A stretch of 64,000 nt of DNA from NCBI GenBank assembly GCA_965657335.1, contig CBFHOH010000003.1, positions 62,001 through 126,000 of the forward strand, written 5' to 3'. Every line of letters starts with the position of its first letter. Positions within the stretch are counted from its first letter, which is position 1. This DNA is from UBA4582 sp965657335. Lineage in GTDB: Bacteria; Pseudomonadota; Gammaproteobacteria; Pseudomonadales; Azotimanducaceae. This document shows, one piece after another, positions 1-8,161 of this stretch. The translations under genes and the position numbers were made by a program. The notes below the pieces were generated by a model that saw only the letters and a list, made by a program, of their open reading frames with translations, ran no database searches and was not told the DNA's origin.

Positions 1-1203
1 CTGATCGAAGCTCTCACGATTCGCCTCTGGATTCTTGAAATACTCTTTAAATAAACTCACGCCGCGTATGCCGCGGATCGTGAGCAGCCCTTTTTCACCC
101 ACCCCGCAAAGCTCATTCGCTTCGTTTGTTACGCGTACGTCGTAGGCAAAACTTGATCTTCCCATCGACAACCTCGGCCCGGGATGGTCAAGATCCCCGA
201 TAATCCCCTGCGTGATCGTCTCTGTCATACCCCACCAACCGATTGTTTGGATATCGTAGCGTTTCTGAACCTCCGGCAGATGTGCCCCCAAACCCCAAAA
301 CCGATACTCGTTTTTCTCGGGCACTGGCTGAGAAGCTAGTGCTTTGACGCAAAAGGGGATGAGTGAGGCCCAACTGCACGCGTATCTGGCGGAGACAGAC
401 CAAAACCGGGACGCAGAAAATCGCGGTTGCAAGACCATCGTACCGCCAGCCCAGAGCGTCGACAGCATGGAGTACGATTGCGCGTTGGTATGAAACAGCG
501 GCAAAACAATCAGCGTGCAGTCTTCGTGTCGCAACCTCATTTGAGTTGCATTTACTTGCGCTCCCCAGATCGCATTGGCATGCGTCCAAAGCACTGCTTT
601 TGGGCGCGAGGTGGTACCAGATGTAAACTGGATCCCTAAGTCAGCCCAAGGATCGACAGTTCTTTGCATAACATCTGTGCCCACAACCTCTTCTAGCAAT
701 TCGGAAAAGGGTCTGAATTCGTTTCCCTCCAGACCGGCAACTTCACCATCTGTGACAAAAAATGACTCGACATCGGGTGCAGAACTCCGCAAAAGTTGAG
801 CGAGAGAGGGCTGCGTAATGGCACAACTTACTTCCGCAAAATCTACAAAATAGGTCAAATCTCTAGCGACAGACCTCGTGTTCGTTGAAACGGCTGTAGC
901 ACCTAGGTGCGCACAGGCAAACCAGCTAAGCAGGAACTCCGGACAATTATCCAGATGAATGAGCACCTTATCTCCGGCAACAACACCAGATTTCGCAAGA
1001 TTATTTGCGACCAGAATGACTTCACGCTGAAACTCTGCATAAGTCCAACTCGCATCTTCCGAGTCAAAAGGTACCCAATGCAAGAAGACCTTGTCGGGCG
1101 TGCGCTCTGCCCACTGATTCAACAGCCAGGGAACATCCCGGCCTTCAATCTGCAATTGCTGTGTATGGGTGAGCGTGGTCAAAAGTGATTGTTCCGAACC
1201 CAT
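1..1203 (-). CDS. AMP-dependent acyl-CoA synthetase/ligase (3' end outside window)
   Basis: Reading the minus strand from the ATG at 1203 gives one open frame of 401 codons to the window edge, so the C-terminal subdomain is missing. It is an ANL-superfamily enzyme, which activates a carboxylic acid with ATP to an acyl-adenylate and transfers it to CoA. The phosphate-binding A3 motif reads FTSGTTSRPKAV at residues 193-204, with Ser where most members have Gly. The A5 motif WGMTET lies around residues 324-329, and HTNAQSYSML precedes the central region. The substrate is unknown. From memory the TSGTTSRPK variant occurs in CaiC-like ligases. It lies just downstream of the LLM gene on the same strand (98 nt gap), so the two may be co-transcribed. 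The shorter overlapping frame at 188-589 is a shadow. Confidence 0.85.
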   Translation of the reverse strand, partial: MGSEQSLLTTLTHTQQLQIEGRDVPWLLNQWAERTPDKVFLHWVPFDSEDASWTYAEFQREVILVANNLAKSGVVAGDKVLIHLDNCPEFLLSWFACAHLGATAVSTNTRSVARDLTYFVDFAEVSCAITQPSLAQLLRSSAPDVESFFVTDGEVAGLEGNEFRPFSELLEEVVGTDVMQRTVDPWADLGIQFTSGTTSRPKAVLWTHANAIWGAQVNATQMRLRHEDCTLIVLPLFHTNAQSYSMLSTLWAGGTMVLQPRFSASRFWSVSARYACSWASLIPFCVKALASQPVPEKNEYRFWGLGAHLPEVQKRYDIQTIGWWGMTETITQGIIGDLDHPGPRLSMGRSSFAYDVRVTNEANELCGVGEKGLLTIRGIRGVSLFKEYFKNPEANRESFDQ

Positions 1204-1301
1204 CAATATTCTCGCGACGCCTTATTATTCTGAAAAAAAGCCTGTGCACCCCCGACCTAACCCGTCAAGTCATGCGACTCAACGGATTATTCTAGTTCGC
1301 A

Positions 1302-2351
1302 TCAGATCTTTTCGATTAAGTTTTTGAATGCGTCACAGTTTCTGACCCGTTCCTCTGATGTCGTGCCCTGAAAGCTCACATTAAGGTTAGTCACACCGGC
1401 TTCCTTAAAGACTTGCAGACGTTCTTTCACGAACCCCTCTGAGCCAATAAGTGAGGTTGAATCGAGATAACTTTGAGGAATCGCGGCTTCTGCTTCTGAC
1501 TTTCGACCTGATAGATACAAGTTCTGGATTAGTTCAGCTTCCTCTTCATATCCGTACTTTCTAAAAATCTGATTGTAGAAGTTCTTTTCCTTCGCTCCCA
1601 TACCGCCAACGTACAAAGCAATACCGGGGCGAGACATATCACGATAGCTCTCCAAACCCTCGCCAATCGCCACAGAACCGCCTGCATAAACCTCCAGCGG
1701 CGGCAATGCGGGGTCACGTTTAGCGTTACCACGCCGTAATGCGTCACCCCAGACAGCATCGGCACCCTCCGCCATGAAAAATGCTGGCAACCAAGCTTCA
1801 GCTATTTCTGCAGTCATCTCGACGCTTTTCTCTCCTAGTGTTGCGAGTGCAATTGGAATATCGCTGCGATATGGATGATTAATTATTTTTAGCGGTATAC
1901 CAAGTCCAGTGCCTTGATCAGCGGATAACGGGATCTGGTATTTCTTTCCTTGATAATCAAGTTTTTCGTCTCTGCGCCAAACCTCGCGGCAAATATCAAC
2001 GATCTCACGAATTCTGGTCATTGGAGCATCGTAGGGTACGCCGTGGAAGCCTTCAATCACCTGAGGACCCGAAGCGCCTAACCCCAGCATGCAACGTCCC
2101 TCGGACAGAGCATCAATTCCAGCAGCAGTCATCGCCAGCAACGTCGGTGTTCGGCTGTATATATTTAAAATCCCAGAGGCGATTGTTATCCGCTCTGTTT
2201 TAGCAGCAACGTAACCCATGGCGCTTACCGCATCGAAAGAATAGGCTTCAGCCAGCCAAACACAATCAAGCCCGGCTTTTTCCATCTCCACGATTTCCTT
2301 GGTTGCGCCAATATAGCTTTGACCATAGTGCATTGATGTTGAAATTTTCAC
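1302..2351 (-). CDS. LLM-class (luciferase-like) oxidoreductase, F420-type
   Basis: A 349-residue TIM-barrel flavin or deazaflavin oxidoreductase. The N-terminus MKISTSMHYG, the WLAEAYSFDAVSAMGYVAA segment, GILNIYSRTPTLLAMTAAG and LGLGASGPQVIEG match the LLM subfamily that in actinobacteria uses coenzyme F420 (Rv3520c-like, from memory). It starts with GTG at 2351, preceded by a good AGAGGTGG ribosome-binding site. The substrate is unknown. A flavin (FMN) rather than F420 enzyme cannot be excluded, because F420 biosynthesis genes are not in the window. It probably shares a transcript with the downstream acyl-CoA ligase. Confidence 0.8.
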   Translation of the reverse strand: MKISTSMHYGQSYIGATKEIVEMEKAGLDCVWLAEAYSFDAVSAMGYVAAKTERITIASGILNIYSRTPTLLAMTAAGIDALSEGRCMLGLGASGPQVIEGFHGVPYDAPMTRIREIVDICREVWRRDEKLDYQGKKYQIPLSADQGTGLGIPLKIINHPYRSDIPIALATLGEKSVEMTAEIAEAWLPAFFMAEGADAVWGDALRRGNAKRDPALPPLEVYAGGSVAIGEGLESYRDMSRPGIALYVGGMGAKEKNFYNQIFRKYGYEEEAELIQNLYLSGRKSEAEAAIPQSYLDSTSLIGSEGFVKERLQVFKEAGVTNLNVSFQGTTSEERVRNCDAFKNLIEKI

Positions 2352-2498
2352 GTGTCCACCTCTGGTTAGTTTTCGTTTGTATTGAGTCTACTGGTAACTA
2401 AACGCTGAGTTCAATAGAGACATCATCACGATGGCCCGCCGTGTTACCATGCGAGGCACGCCAATCCTAACATCACATGACTTTTAGAGAGACCACCC

Positions 2499-4106
2499 TT
2501 GAGCAGGCAAAATCTTGTTTTTACCATTATCGGCGCGTGGTGCTTGTTAGCATCTTGCTCCCACTCACTATCAACACTTCCCGCTGTGGAGCAATCGAAT
2601 GAACAGTTGCCCGGAGAAACAGCCCTGGCTTCTGAAGCACCTAAGCGGTTGTTTCTTCAACAGGTGTCATCATCAAGTGCCATCATAAAGTGGCGCGGAG
2701 AGCAGAACGCGGTCTGGTATGGCACAAAAAAACAAGATCTGAGCAGACGCAAAAATGCAGAGCAAGAACGCAGTCACAAGCTGGTTTTTTTGGACAAGTT
2801 GAGGCCTGACACTCGCTATTACTATAGTTTCGAGCGCGCTGCTTCAGCTGAAGCAGTGATGTCATTCACCACGGCTCCGCTCAAAGGCGCCCTGCCCTCT
2901 GATGGCAATACGCACATTTGGCTGTTGGGGGATTCAGGTACAGCGACGGAAAAATCGCACGGACAATTACCCCACCAAGGTAAAGCTATCGATGTGATGA
3001 ACGGCTTTATCAAATACAATGAGGCGCAAGCAAACAACGAACCGTTAGACCTGTTATTACTGCTGGGCGATAACGCTTATCTGGAGGGAACTGACGCTCA
3101 GTGGCAGGGAGCGTTCTTTGATATATACAAAGATATCATCCACTCCGTCGGCACCTGGCCTACGATTGGCAACCACGAGATGGGCGTCGGAGCGCCTTTC
3201 GATGTTTGCATGTTTCGCAGGTTGCCCGCCTGTGAAAAAGGCCCGCTCATGCTTCACATGGGAGGCATCAGCACCTCTGCTGATCCTGATTCCTATGACA
3301 GCGACGGCGACGGACCTGATGCCTACGGTTTGCCGTATCTAGATATATTCAGTCTACCCTCGCGCGGTGAACTTGGCGGAGTGCCGAGCGGGACCGAACA
3401 ATACTACGCGTTAGATTACGGTAACGTGCACATTATTAGCCTCGATTCCCAGCTCTCCAACAGAGATAAAGATCAACGTGCTGCGATGAGGGACTGGCTC
3501 ATCGATGACCTGAGCGCAAATCAGCAAGACTGGACCATCGTCATTTTTCATCACCCGCCTTACAGCAAGGGAAGCAATCACGATTCAGACCGAGAACAGA
3601 ACGAAATAGACATGCGGGAGCATTTCAACTCTGTGTTTGAAGATTACGGCGTAGATGCTGTCTACAGTGGCCACGCACACTCCTACGAACGTTCCTGGTA
3701 TGTCAAAGGTCATCATGGAAAATCTGAAACCTTCGACCCGACCAGCCAGACACTGCTGAATGCACAAGGTGAACCATCGATGGGGCAAGCCGGGGAAACA
3801 TACCCTCAGTTGAACAATAACGGGGCAGATGACCGCGCGGTTTACACTGTGGCGGGCAGTGCCGGCAAGGCTGATAAACACTCCCCTTGCAAGGCGGGTC
3901 AATATTTGGGGTGCACTTTGCCAGACTGGCTGGAGCACCCTGTGCACAGAACCTTTGACGAAACAAAACCTGGCTACAGAAAAAACGGGTTAGCAATGAA
4001 AGGGTCAGTTGTCATTGATGCGGGAAGATCCGAGCTGACCTCGCGCTTTATCGATGAGCATGGCAATGTACTCGATTATTTTACCATTACGAGAGAAGCT
4101 CGATGA
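2499..4106 (+). CDS. Secreted purple-acid-phosphatase-like metallophosphoesterase, lipoprotein
   Basis: 535 residues from a TTG start at 2499 (AGAGAG upstream). A signal peptide ends in the lipobox LLASC (Cys20), so the protein is probably lipid-anchored. A fibronectin-like N-terminal domain (about 50-125) precedes a calcineurin-type phosphoesterase domain. Its metal-site motifs are visible: GDSG (Asp145), GDNAY (Asp191), GNHE (Asn225, His226), FHHPPYS (His351, His352) and GHAHSYER (His392, His394). This is the purple acid phosphatase layout, hydrolysing phosphomonoesters at a binuclear metal centre outside the cytoplasm. An Asp-rich insertion near residues 262-275 looks like a calcium-binding loop. 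The stop overlaps the start of the TPR gene (ATGA), so the two are translationally coupled. Confidence 0.85.
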   Translation: MSRQNLVFTIIGAWCLLASCSHSLSTLPAVEQSNEQLPGETALASEAPKRLFLQQVSSSSAIIKWRGEQNAVWYGTKKQDLSRRKNAEQERSHKLVFLDKLRPDTRYYYSFERAASAEAVMSFTTAPLKGALPSDGNTHIWLLGDSGTATEKSHGQLPHQGKAIDVMNGFIKYNEAQANNEPLDLLLLLGDNAYLEGTDAQWQGAFFDIYKDIIHSVGTWPTIGNHEMGVGAPFDVCMFRRLPACEKGPLMLHMGGISTSADPDSYDSDGDGPDAYGLPYLDIFSLPSRGELGGVPSGTEQYYALDYGNVHIISLDSQLSNRDKDQRAAMRDWLIDDLSANQQDWTIVIFHHPPYSKGSNHDSDREQNEIDMREHFNSVFEDYGVDAVYSGHAHSYERSWYVKGHHGKSETFDPTSQTLLNAQGEPSMGQAGETYPQLNNNGADDRAVYTVAGSAGKADKHSPCKAGQYLGCTLPDWLEHPVHRTFDETKPGYRKNGLAMKGSVVIDAGRSELTSRFIDEHGNVLDYFTITREAR

Positions 4107-4912
4107 GACTTCTCTCGCGAGCTATGTTGGCAGCAATGTCTCTGCATATTACCGCATTGATGGCGCATTCAGGAGATCACAGCAGCATCAACGAACTTAA
4201 TGCACTGCTCGCCACGACTCCCGATGCACCTTCGCTACTGTTGATCCGAGGAGCGACCTTCACTCGCATGGGCCAATGGGACAAAGCTGAGCAAGATTTT
4301 CTTCGCGCCAAGCAGATAGACAAACATATCAATATCGATTTTGAGCTTGCGCAACTCTATTTCCAGCGCAATTTATTTACTTATTCTCTGCTTCACGTTA
4401 ATCGATATATCAACATAAACCCTGAATACGCACCCGCTTACCTGTTAAAAGCTCGTTCTGCCCAAGCATCTGGACAAACAGGAATTGCGCAACAGAGTTG
4501 GGTTGACTATCTGACAATAGCGCCTGATGCACACCCCGGGGACTATCTCGCCGCAGCAAGGCTCCATGCGTCAACAGGTTCCATAGGCGTCGAAAAAGCG
4601 CTCGAACTGCTTGATCAAGGCATCAAGCGCATCGGTCTGACGGCACAATTGCAAGGCTATGCCATGCAACTCGAACTCGACAGAGACCAACCCACACTTG
4701 CCTATCGCCGCTGGCGAAGTCTTGAGGACCAGCTCGGAGCAACACCAAAATATAAGATCACGCTCGCTCAACTGCTTGTTCTCACCGACCGATTAAGTGA
4801 GGCGAGGCTCACGCTCGAAGACGCAAAAACACAGCTGTTAAAGCAAAGAAAAACACCGGCGCGCAAAACCCTCGAGCTTAAGCTCATGCGCATTGAAGAA
4901 CAGCTCGGATAA
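4103..4912 (+). CDS. Exported tetratricopeptide-repeat protein
   Basis: 269 residues beginning with a signal-peptide-like stretch up to about residue 22 (LITALMAHSG region). The rest is helical TPR-like repeats: paired Ala/Leu-rich helices such as TRMGQWDKAEQDFLRAKQID and FQRNLFTYSLLHVNRYININ, with the TPR pattern G/A at position 8 and A at 20. The start ATG at 4103 overlaps the phosphatase stop by four bases, so the two genes are coupled and probably work together in the envelope, for example as scaffold and enzyme. No catalytic motif is visible and the precise role is unknown. Confidence 0.75.
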   Translation: MRLLSRAMLAAMSLHITALMAHSGDHSSINELNALLATTPDAPSLLLIRGATFTRMGQWDKAEQDFLRAKQIDKHINIDFELAQLYFQRNLFTYSLLHVNRYININPEYAPAYLLKARSAQASGQTGIAQQSWVDYLTIAPDAHPGDYLAAARLHASTGSIGVEKALELLDQGIKRIGLTAQLQGYAMQLELDRDQPTLAYRRWRSLEDQLGATPKYKITLAQLLVLTDRLSEARLTLEDAKTQLLKQRKTPARKTLELKLMRIEEQLG

Positions 4913-4946
4913 TTGTTTAGACCTCAATCGAACCAAAGAGGAAATT

Positions 4947-5933
4947 ATGAATCAGTCGTTAACACCGCCAAGAGTAAAACTCGCAAGATTGCCGACACCT
5001 CTCGTAAAACTAGAGAGGTTGTCAGAAGCCGTCGGCGGACCAGAAATCTGGCTTAAAAGAGATGACCTGACGGATACCACTGCATCAGGCAACAAGCTTA
5101 GAAAGCTGGAATTCAGTGCGGCACAAGCGCTAAAAGAAGGCGCCACGCGTTTGATAACAGCCGGAGGCTTACAATCCAATCACTGTCGCGCAACTGCCGT
5201 TGTCGCGAGGCAGCTAGGCATAGAATGCCATCTACTGTTGCGAGGTAGAGAACCCAGCGAAGCAGACGGGAACCTGTTCATCGACCAAGTCTTAGGCACC
5301 ACTATTTCCTATCTTGACCAAGCTGAGTTTGATTCTCTCGATCGTTATGCTGAGGATTTGATTGCTCAGTACGCTACGCAAGGCGAAAAAGCCTTCTTTA
5401 TCCCTGTTGGCGCCAGCGACGAAATTGGACTCTGGGGATATATTGAAGCATCGAAGGAACTTAAAGACGATTTTACCGCCAACAATATTTCACCGGACTA
5501 TCTTGTCTCTGCTACCGGTTCAGGCGGCACTTTGGGCGGCTTAATTTTAGGTTGTGAAAAGTATCAGCTAACGACTAAACCTATCGCTTTTAATGTCAGC
5601 AACGATGCTGACTATTTTCGGCAAAAGATTTCGGCAGATATTGCTCGCTGGAACCAACGTTATGGCCAGCAACAGGCGATTAGTACCTCAATGATTGATA
5701 TTATTGATGGATATGTTGGTCCCGGTTACGCTCGTGCTGAACCCGTCATTTTTGATACAATCAAGTGGCTGGCACAACTTGAGGGCGTGTTACTCGATCC
5801 GGTATACACCGGCAAGGCGTTTCACGGCATGATTCAAGAAATCAAGCACGGCAGGTTTCAGAACGCGAGGTGTCTAGTGTTTTTACATACGGGTGGCATC
5901 TTCGGTTTGTTTCCACAAAAATCGCAGTTTTAG
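4947..5933 (+). CDS. dcyD: PLP-dependent D-cysteine desulfhydrase / ACC deaminase family enzyme
   Basis: 328 residues of fold-type II PLP enzyme. The PLP lysine is in TASGNKLRKLEF (Lys50), followed by GGLQSNHCRATA and the glycine-rich phosphate loop ATGSGGTLGG. The family removes sulfide, pyruvate and ammonia from D-cysteine, or deaminates 1-aminocyclopropane carboxylate; overall similarity favours D-cysteine desulfhydrase. The frame is open further upstream (to 4893), but the ATG at 4947 has AGAGGAAA at ideal spacing and matches the family N-terminus, so it is chosen. It follows the TPR gene by 34 nt and precedes the SPOR lipoprotein and selAB. The exact substrate is uncertain. Confidence 0.8.
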   Translation: MNQSLTPPRVKLARLPTPLVKLERLSEAVGGPEIWLKRDDLTDTTASGNKLRKLEFSAAQALKEGATRLITAGGLQSNHCRATAVVARQLGIECHLLLRGREPSEADGNLFIDQVLGTTISYLDQAEFDSLDRYAEDLIAQYATQGEKAFFIPVGASDEIGLWGYIEASKELKDDFTANNISPDYLVSATGSGGTLGGLILGCEKYQLTTKPIAFNVSNDADYFRQKISADIARWNQRYGQQQAISTSMIDIIDGYVGPGYARAEPVIFDTIKWLAQLEGVLLDPVYTGKAFHGMIQEIKHGRFQNARCLVFLHTGGIFGLFPQKSQF

Positions 5934-5974
5934 CAGGTTAAACAAACTCTACTCTTACACGGAATTCTTCCTTC

Positions 5975-6703
5975 ATGAAGTTACGCTTTGCTCTAACATG
6001 CCTACTTGGCTTAACCTTTCTTTCAGGTTGTTCGACGGTCAACAGCACCTTCGATTCTATTGGGGGCTTTTTTAACAAAAAGGGCGACAAATGCAGTGGT
6101 CCTGACTGTGATAACCCGTCCCTCATTGATAATCAGCAAACCGCAAAAAAGTGGCACTGTTACGGACAGCAGAACACGGAAGACTGGCAATGCCAAACGG
6201 ATGCTGATGATTCAAAAATCACTTCAATTCAACCCAAGTCACGTGCCCCCGCACAGACAACTTCTTCGCAAGAAGTCATGCAGCAAGAGGTCATGCCGCA
6301 AGAAACACAATACACAGCTGAATCACTCGCTCCAGAACTGGCTCCAGAACTGGCTTCAAAGCCGCTGCCCGAGGCAGAATTTGAAGACAGCACCGCGCCA
6401 GAAAAAACGACTGGCTTGCTAGATCATCCGGCTAATTACTACACCGTTCAACTGATCGCTTTACCACAGCAACCCGAGGTGCTGGAGTATGCCGCTGCCA
6501 ACGGCATAACAACGCCGCTGACCGCTCTTATCAACAGTCAGGGCATGCCATGGCACGTGCTGTTGCTTGGTATCTATCCAGACATCTCTGCGGCCGAGGA
6601 AGCAGCCGCAGAGTGGACGGCCACTAAAGATCTGAAAGTAAAACCCTGGATCAGACCATTAGGTCCATTACAGGAAGCCATTCGAGAAGCGGTCAAAGGC
6701 TAA
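5975..6703 (+). CDS. SPOR-domain lipoprotein
   Basis: 242 residues. An N-terminal lipoprotein signal (LTFLSGCS, Cys at about 19) leads into a low-complexity Pro/Gln/Glu linker containing the direct repeat QEVM and LAPELAPELAS. The C-terminal 80 residues (from about 152, YYTVQLIALPQQPEVLEYAA) have the SPOR pattern of a beta-strand VQL, a central segment WHVLLLGIYP, and an AAEEAAAEW helix. SPOR domains bind denuded glycan strands of septal peptidoglycan, so this is probably an envelope protein at the division site. It sits between dcyD and selA on the same strand with short gaps. No functional link to selenium is evident. Confidence 0.75.
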   Translation: MKLRFALTCLLGLTFLSGCSTVNSTFDSIGGFFNKKGDKCSGPDCDNPSLIDNQQTAKKWHCYGQQNTEDWQCQTDADDSKITSIQPKSRAPAQTTSSQEVMQQEVMPQETQYTAESLAPELAPELASKPLPEAEFEDSTAPEKTTGLLDHPANYYTVQLIALPQQPEVLEYAAANGITTPLTALINSQGMPWHVLLLGIYPDISAAEEAAAEWTATKDLKVKPWIRPLGPLQEAIREAVKG

Positions 6704-6742
6704 CTTTGATTATGTACGTTACGTTGCAGGAAGGACTGTGTT

Positions 6743-8161
6743 GTGAATTCTGGCAAAACTAATCCACTCGCAAACATACCGGGTGTGGATACTATTCTTG
6801 GTGCAGATGAAGCTGCGCCACTGGTTAATAAATATGGCCATGCCGAGCTCGTTCAGTGCATTCGCGCGCAGCTCTCGACTATTCGCGCCTATTTGAAAAG
6901 CGCTCCGGGCTCATCGATTCCGACGGTTGCCGATCTTCTCTCCGAGGCAGAAGCCACGCTGGACAGCCAGAACCGGGGCAGCCTTCAACAGGTCCTGAAT
7001 CTTACGGGAACAGTTATACATACTAACCTTGGTCGTTCACAGTTACCGCAAGCTGCCATCGATCAAATTAACGCGGTGGCAACAGCAGCATCGAATCTTG
7101 AATATGACATTTCCACCGGAAAACGCGGAGACAGAGACTCTCACACTGAACAATTATTGGCAGAACTTACTGGGGCCGAAGCGGCAACGATAGTCAACAA
7201 TAATGCTGCTGCTGTCTTGTTGGTATTAAACACCCTAGGAAAAAACCTAGAGGTGCCAGTATCCAGAGGCGAGCTGGTCGAAATCGGCGGCTCCTTTAGA
7301 ATTCCTGACATCATGTCAGGCTCTGGTTGTACCTTGGTAGAAGTTGGCACAACTAACAGAACACATCTGGCTGACTACCAAAACGCCATTGGTGCCGAAA
7401 CTGCCATGCTGATGAAAGTTCACACCAGCAACTACGAGATTCAGGGCTTCACCAAATCGGTCGACGAGGCAGCCCTCGCTGACCTTGCCCATGAACACAA
7501 CATACCTTTCGTCACGGATCTTGGCAGCGGCACACTATTGGACTTCGGTCCGCATGGATTACCTCCCGAACCAACGGTACAACAAGCAGTATTAAATGGT
7601 GCCGACATTGTCACTTTTAGTGGTGACAAGCTCTTGGGCGGCCCGCAGGCAGGCATCATAGTTGGCACGCGGGAACTTATAAAACGCATTAAATCCAATC
7701 CACTCAAACGAGCGCTTAGAGTCGATAAAATGACGATAGCTGCGCTGTTTGAAGTGCTGAAAGCATACCGTAACCCTGAGACAGTCATTACAAAGCTGCC
7801 GACTTTGCGACACCTCACTAGGGACCAGGCAGATATCAAGCAAATGGCAGAGTTTTTGACACCAATGCTGCAAAAAGCTGTCGAGGCTTTTGCCACAGCG
7901 GAGACTGTCGAATGCAAATCTCAAATCGGTAGCGGCTCTTTACCTACGGCTTTGATACCAAGTTGGGGTATCAGAATCACCCCGGCACGATCTGACTCAG
8001 ACACAAGTCACGAGCGATTATTGCAAGAAATTATCGTGGCTTTTCGCCAACTGCCGCAGCCAATGATTGGCAGGGTGCAGGATAGTGCCTTAATTTTTGA
8101 TGTTCGCACCTTGGATGATGCAAACGCCGTCACCGACCAACTTACCCTTCTGACATTATGA
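6743..8161 (+). CDS. selA: L-seryl-tRNA(Sec) selenium transferase SelA
   Basis: 472 residues from a GTG start at 6743. SelA is a decameric PLP enzyme that converts seryl-tRNA(Sec) to selenocysteinyl-tRNA(Sec) using selenophosphate. The N-terminal helical domain (PLANIPGVDTIL) for tRNA binding is present, as are NLTGTVIHTNLGRSQLP and the PLP site SGDKLLGGPQAG, with Lys296 as the Schiff-base lysine. Length is close to the E. coli protein. The stop overlaps the selB start (ATGA at 8158-8161), so the two are translationally coupled, as in many selAB operons. Confidence 0.97.
   Translation: MNSGKTNPLANIPGVDTILGADEAAPLVNKYGHAELVQCIRAQLSTIRAYLKSAPGSSIPTVADLLSEAEATLDSQNRGSLQQVLNLTGTVIHTNLGRSQLPQAAIDQINAVATAASNLEYDISTGKRGDRDSHTEQLLAELTGAEAATIVNNNAAAVLLVLNTLGKNLEVPVSRGELVEIGGSFRIPDIMSGSGCTLVEVGTTNRTHLADYQNAIGAETAMLMKVHTSNYEIQGFTKSVDEAALADLAHEHNIPFVTDLGSGTLLDFGPHGLPPEPTVQQAVLNGADIVTFSGDKLLGGPQAGIIVGTRELIKRIKSNPLKRALRVDKMTIAALFEVLKAYRNPETVITKLPTLRHLTRDQADIKQMAEFLTPMLQKAVEAFATAETVECKSQIGSGSLPTALIPSWGIRITPARSDSDTSHERLLQEIIVAFRQLPQPMIGRVQDSALIFDVRTLDDANAVTDQLTLLTL

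Noticed and set aside
188..589. Minus-strand open frame of 133 codons
   Set aside because: It overlaps the acyl-CoA ligase in another frame. The ligase frame continues unbroken with the A3 and A5 motifs.
7441..7924. Minus-strand frames opposite selA
   Set aside because: Antisense shadows of a gene whose motifs and PLP lysine are intact.
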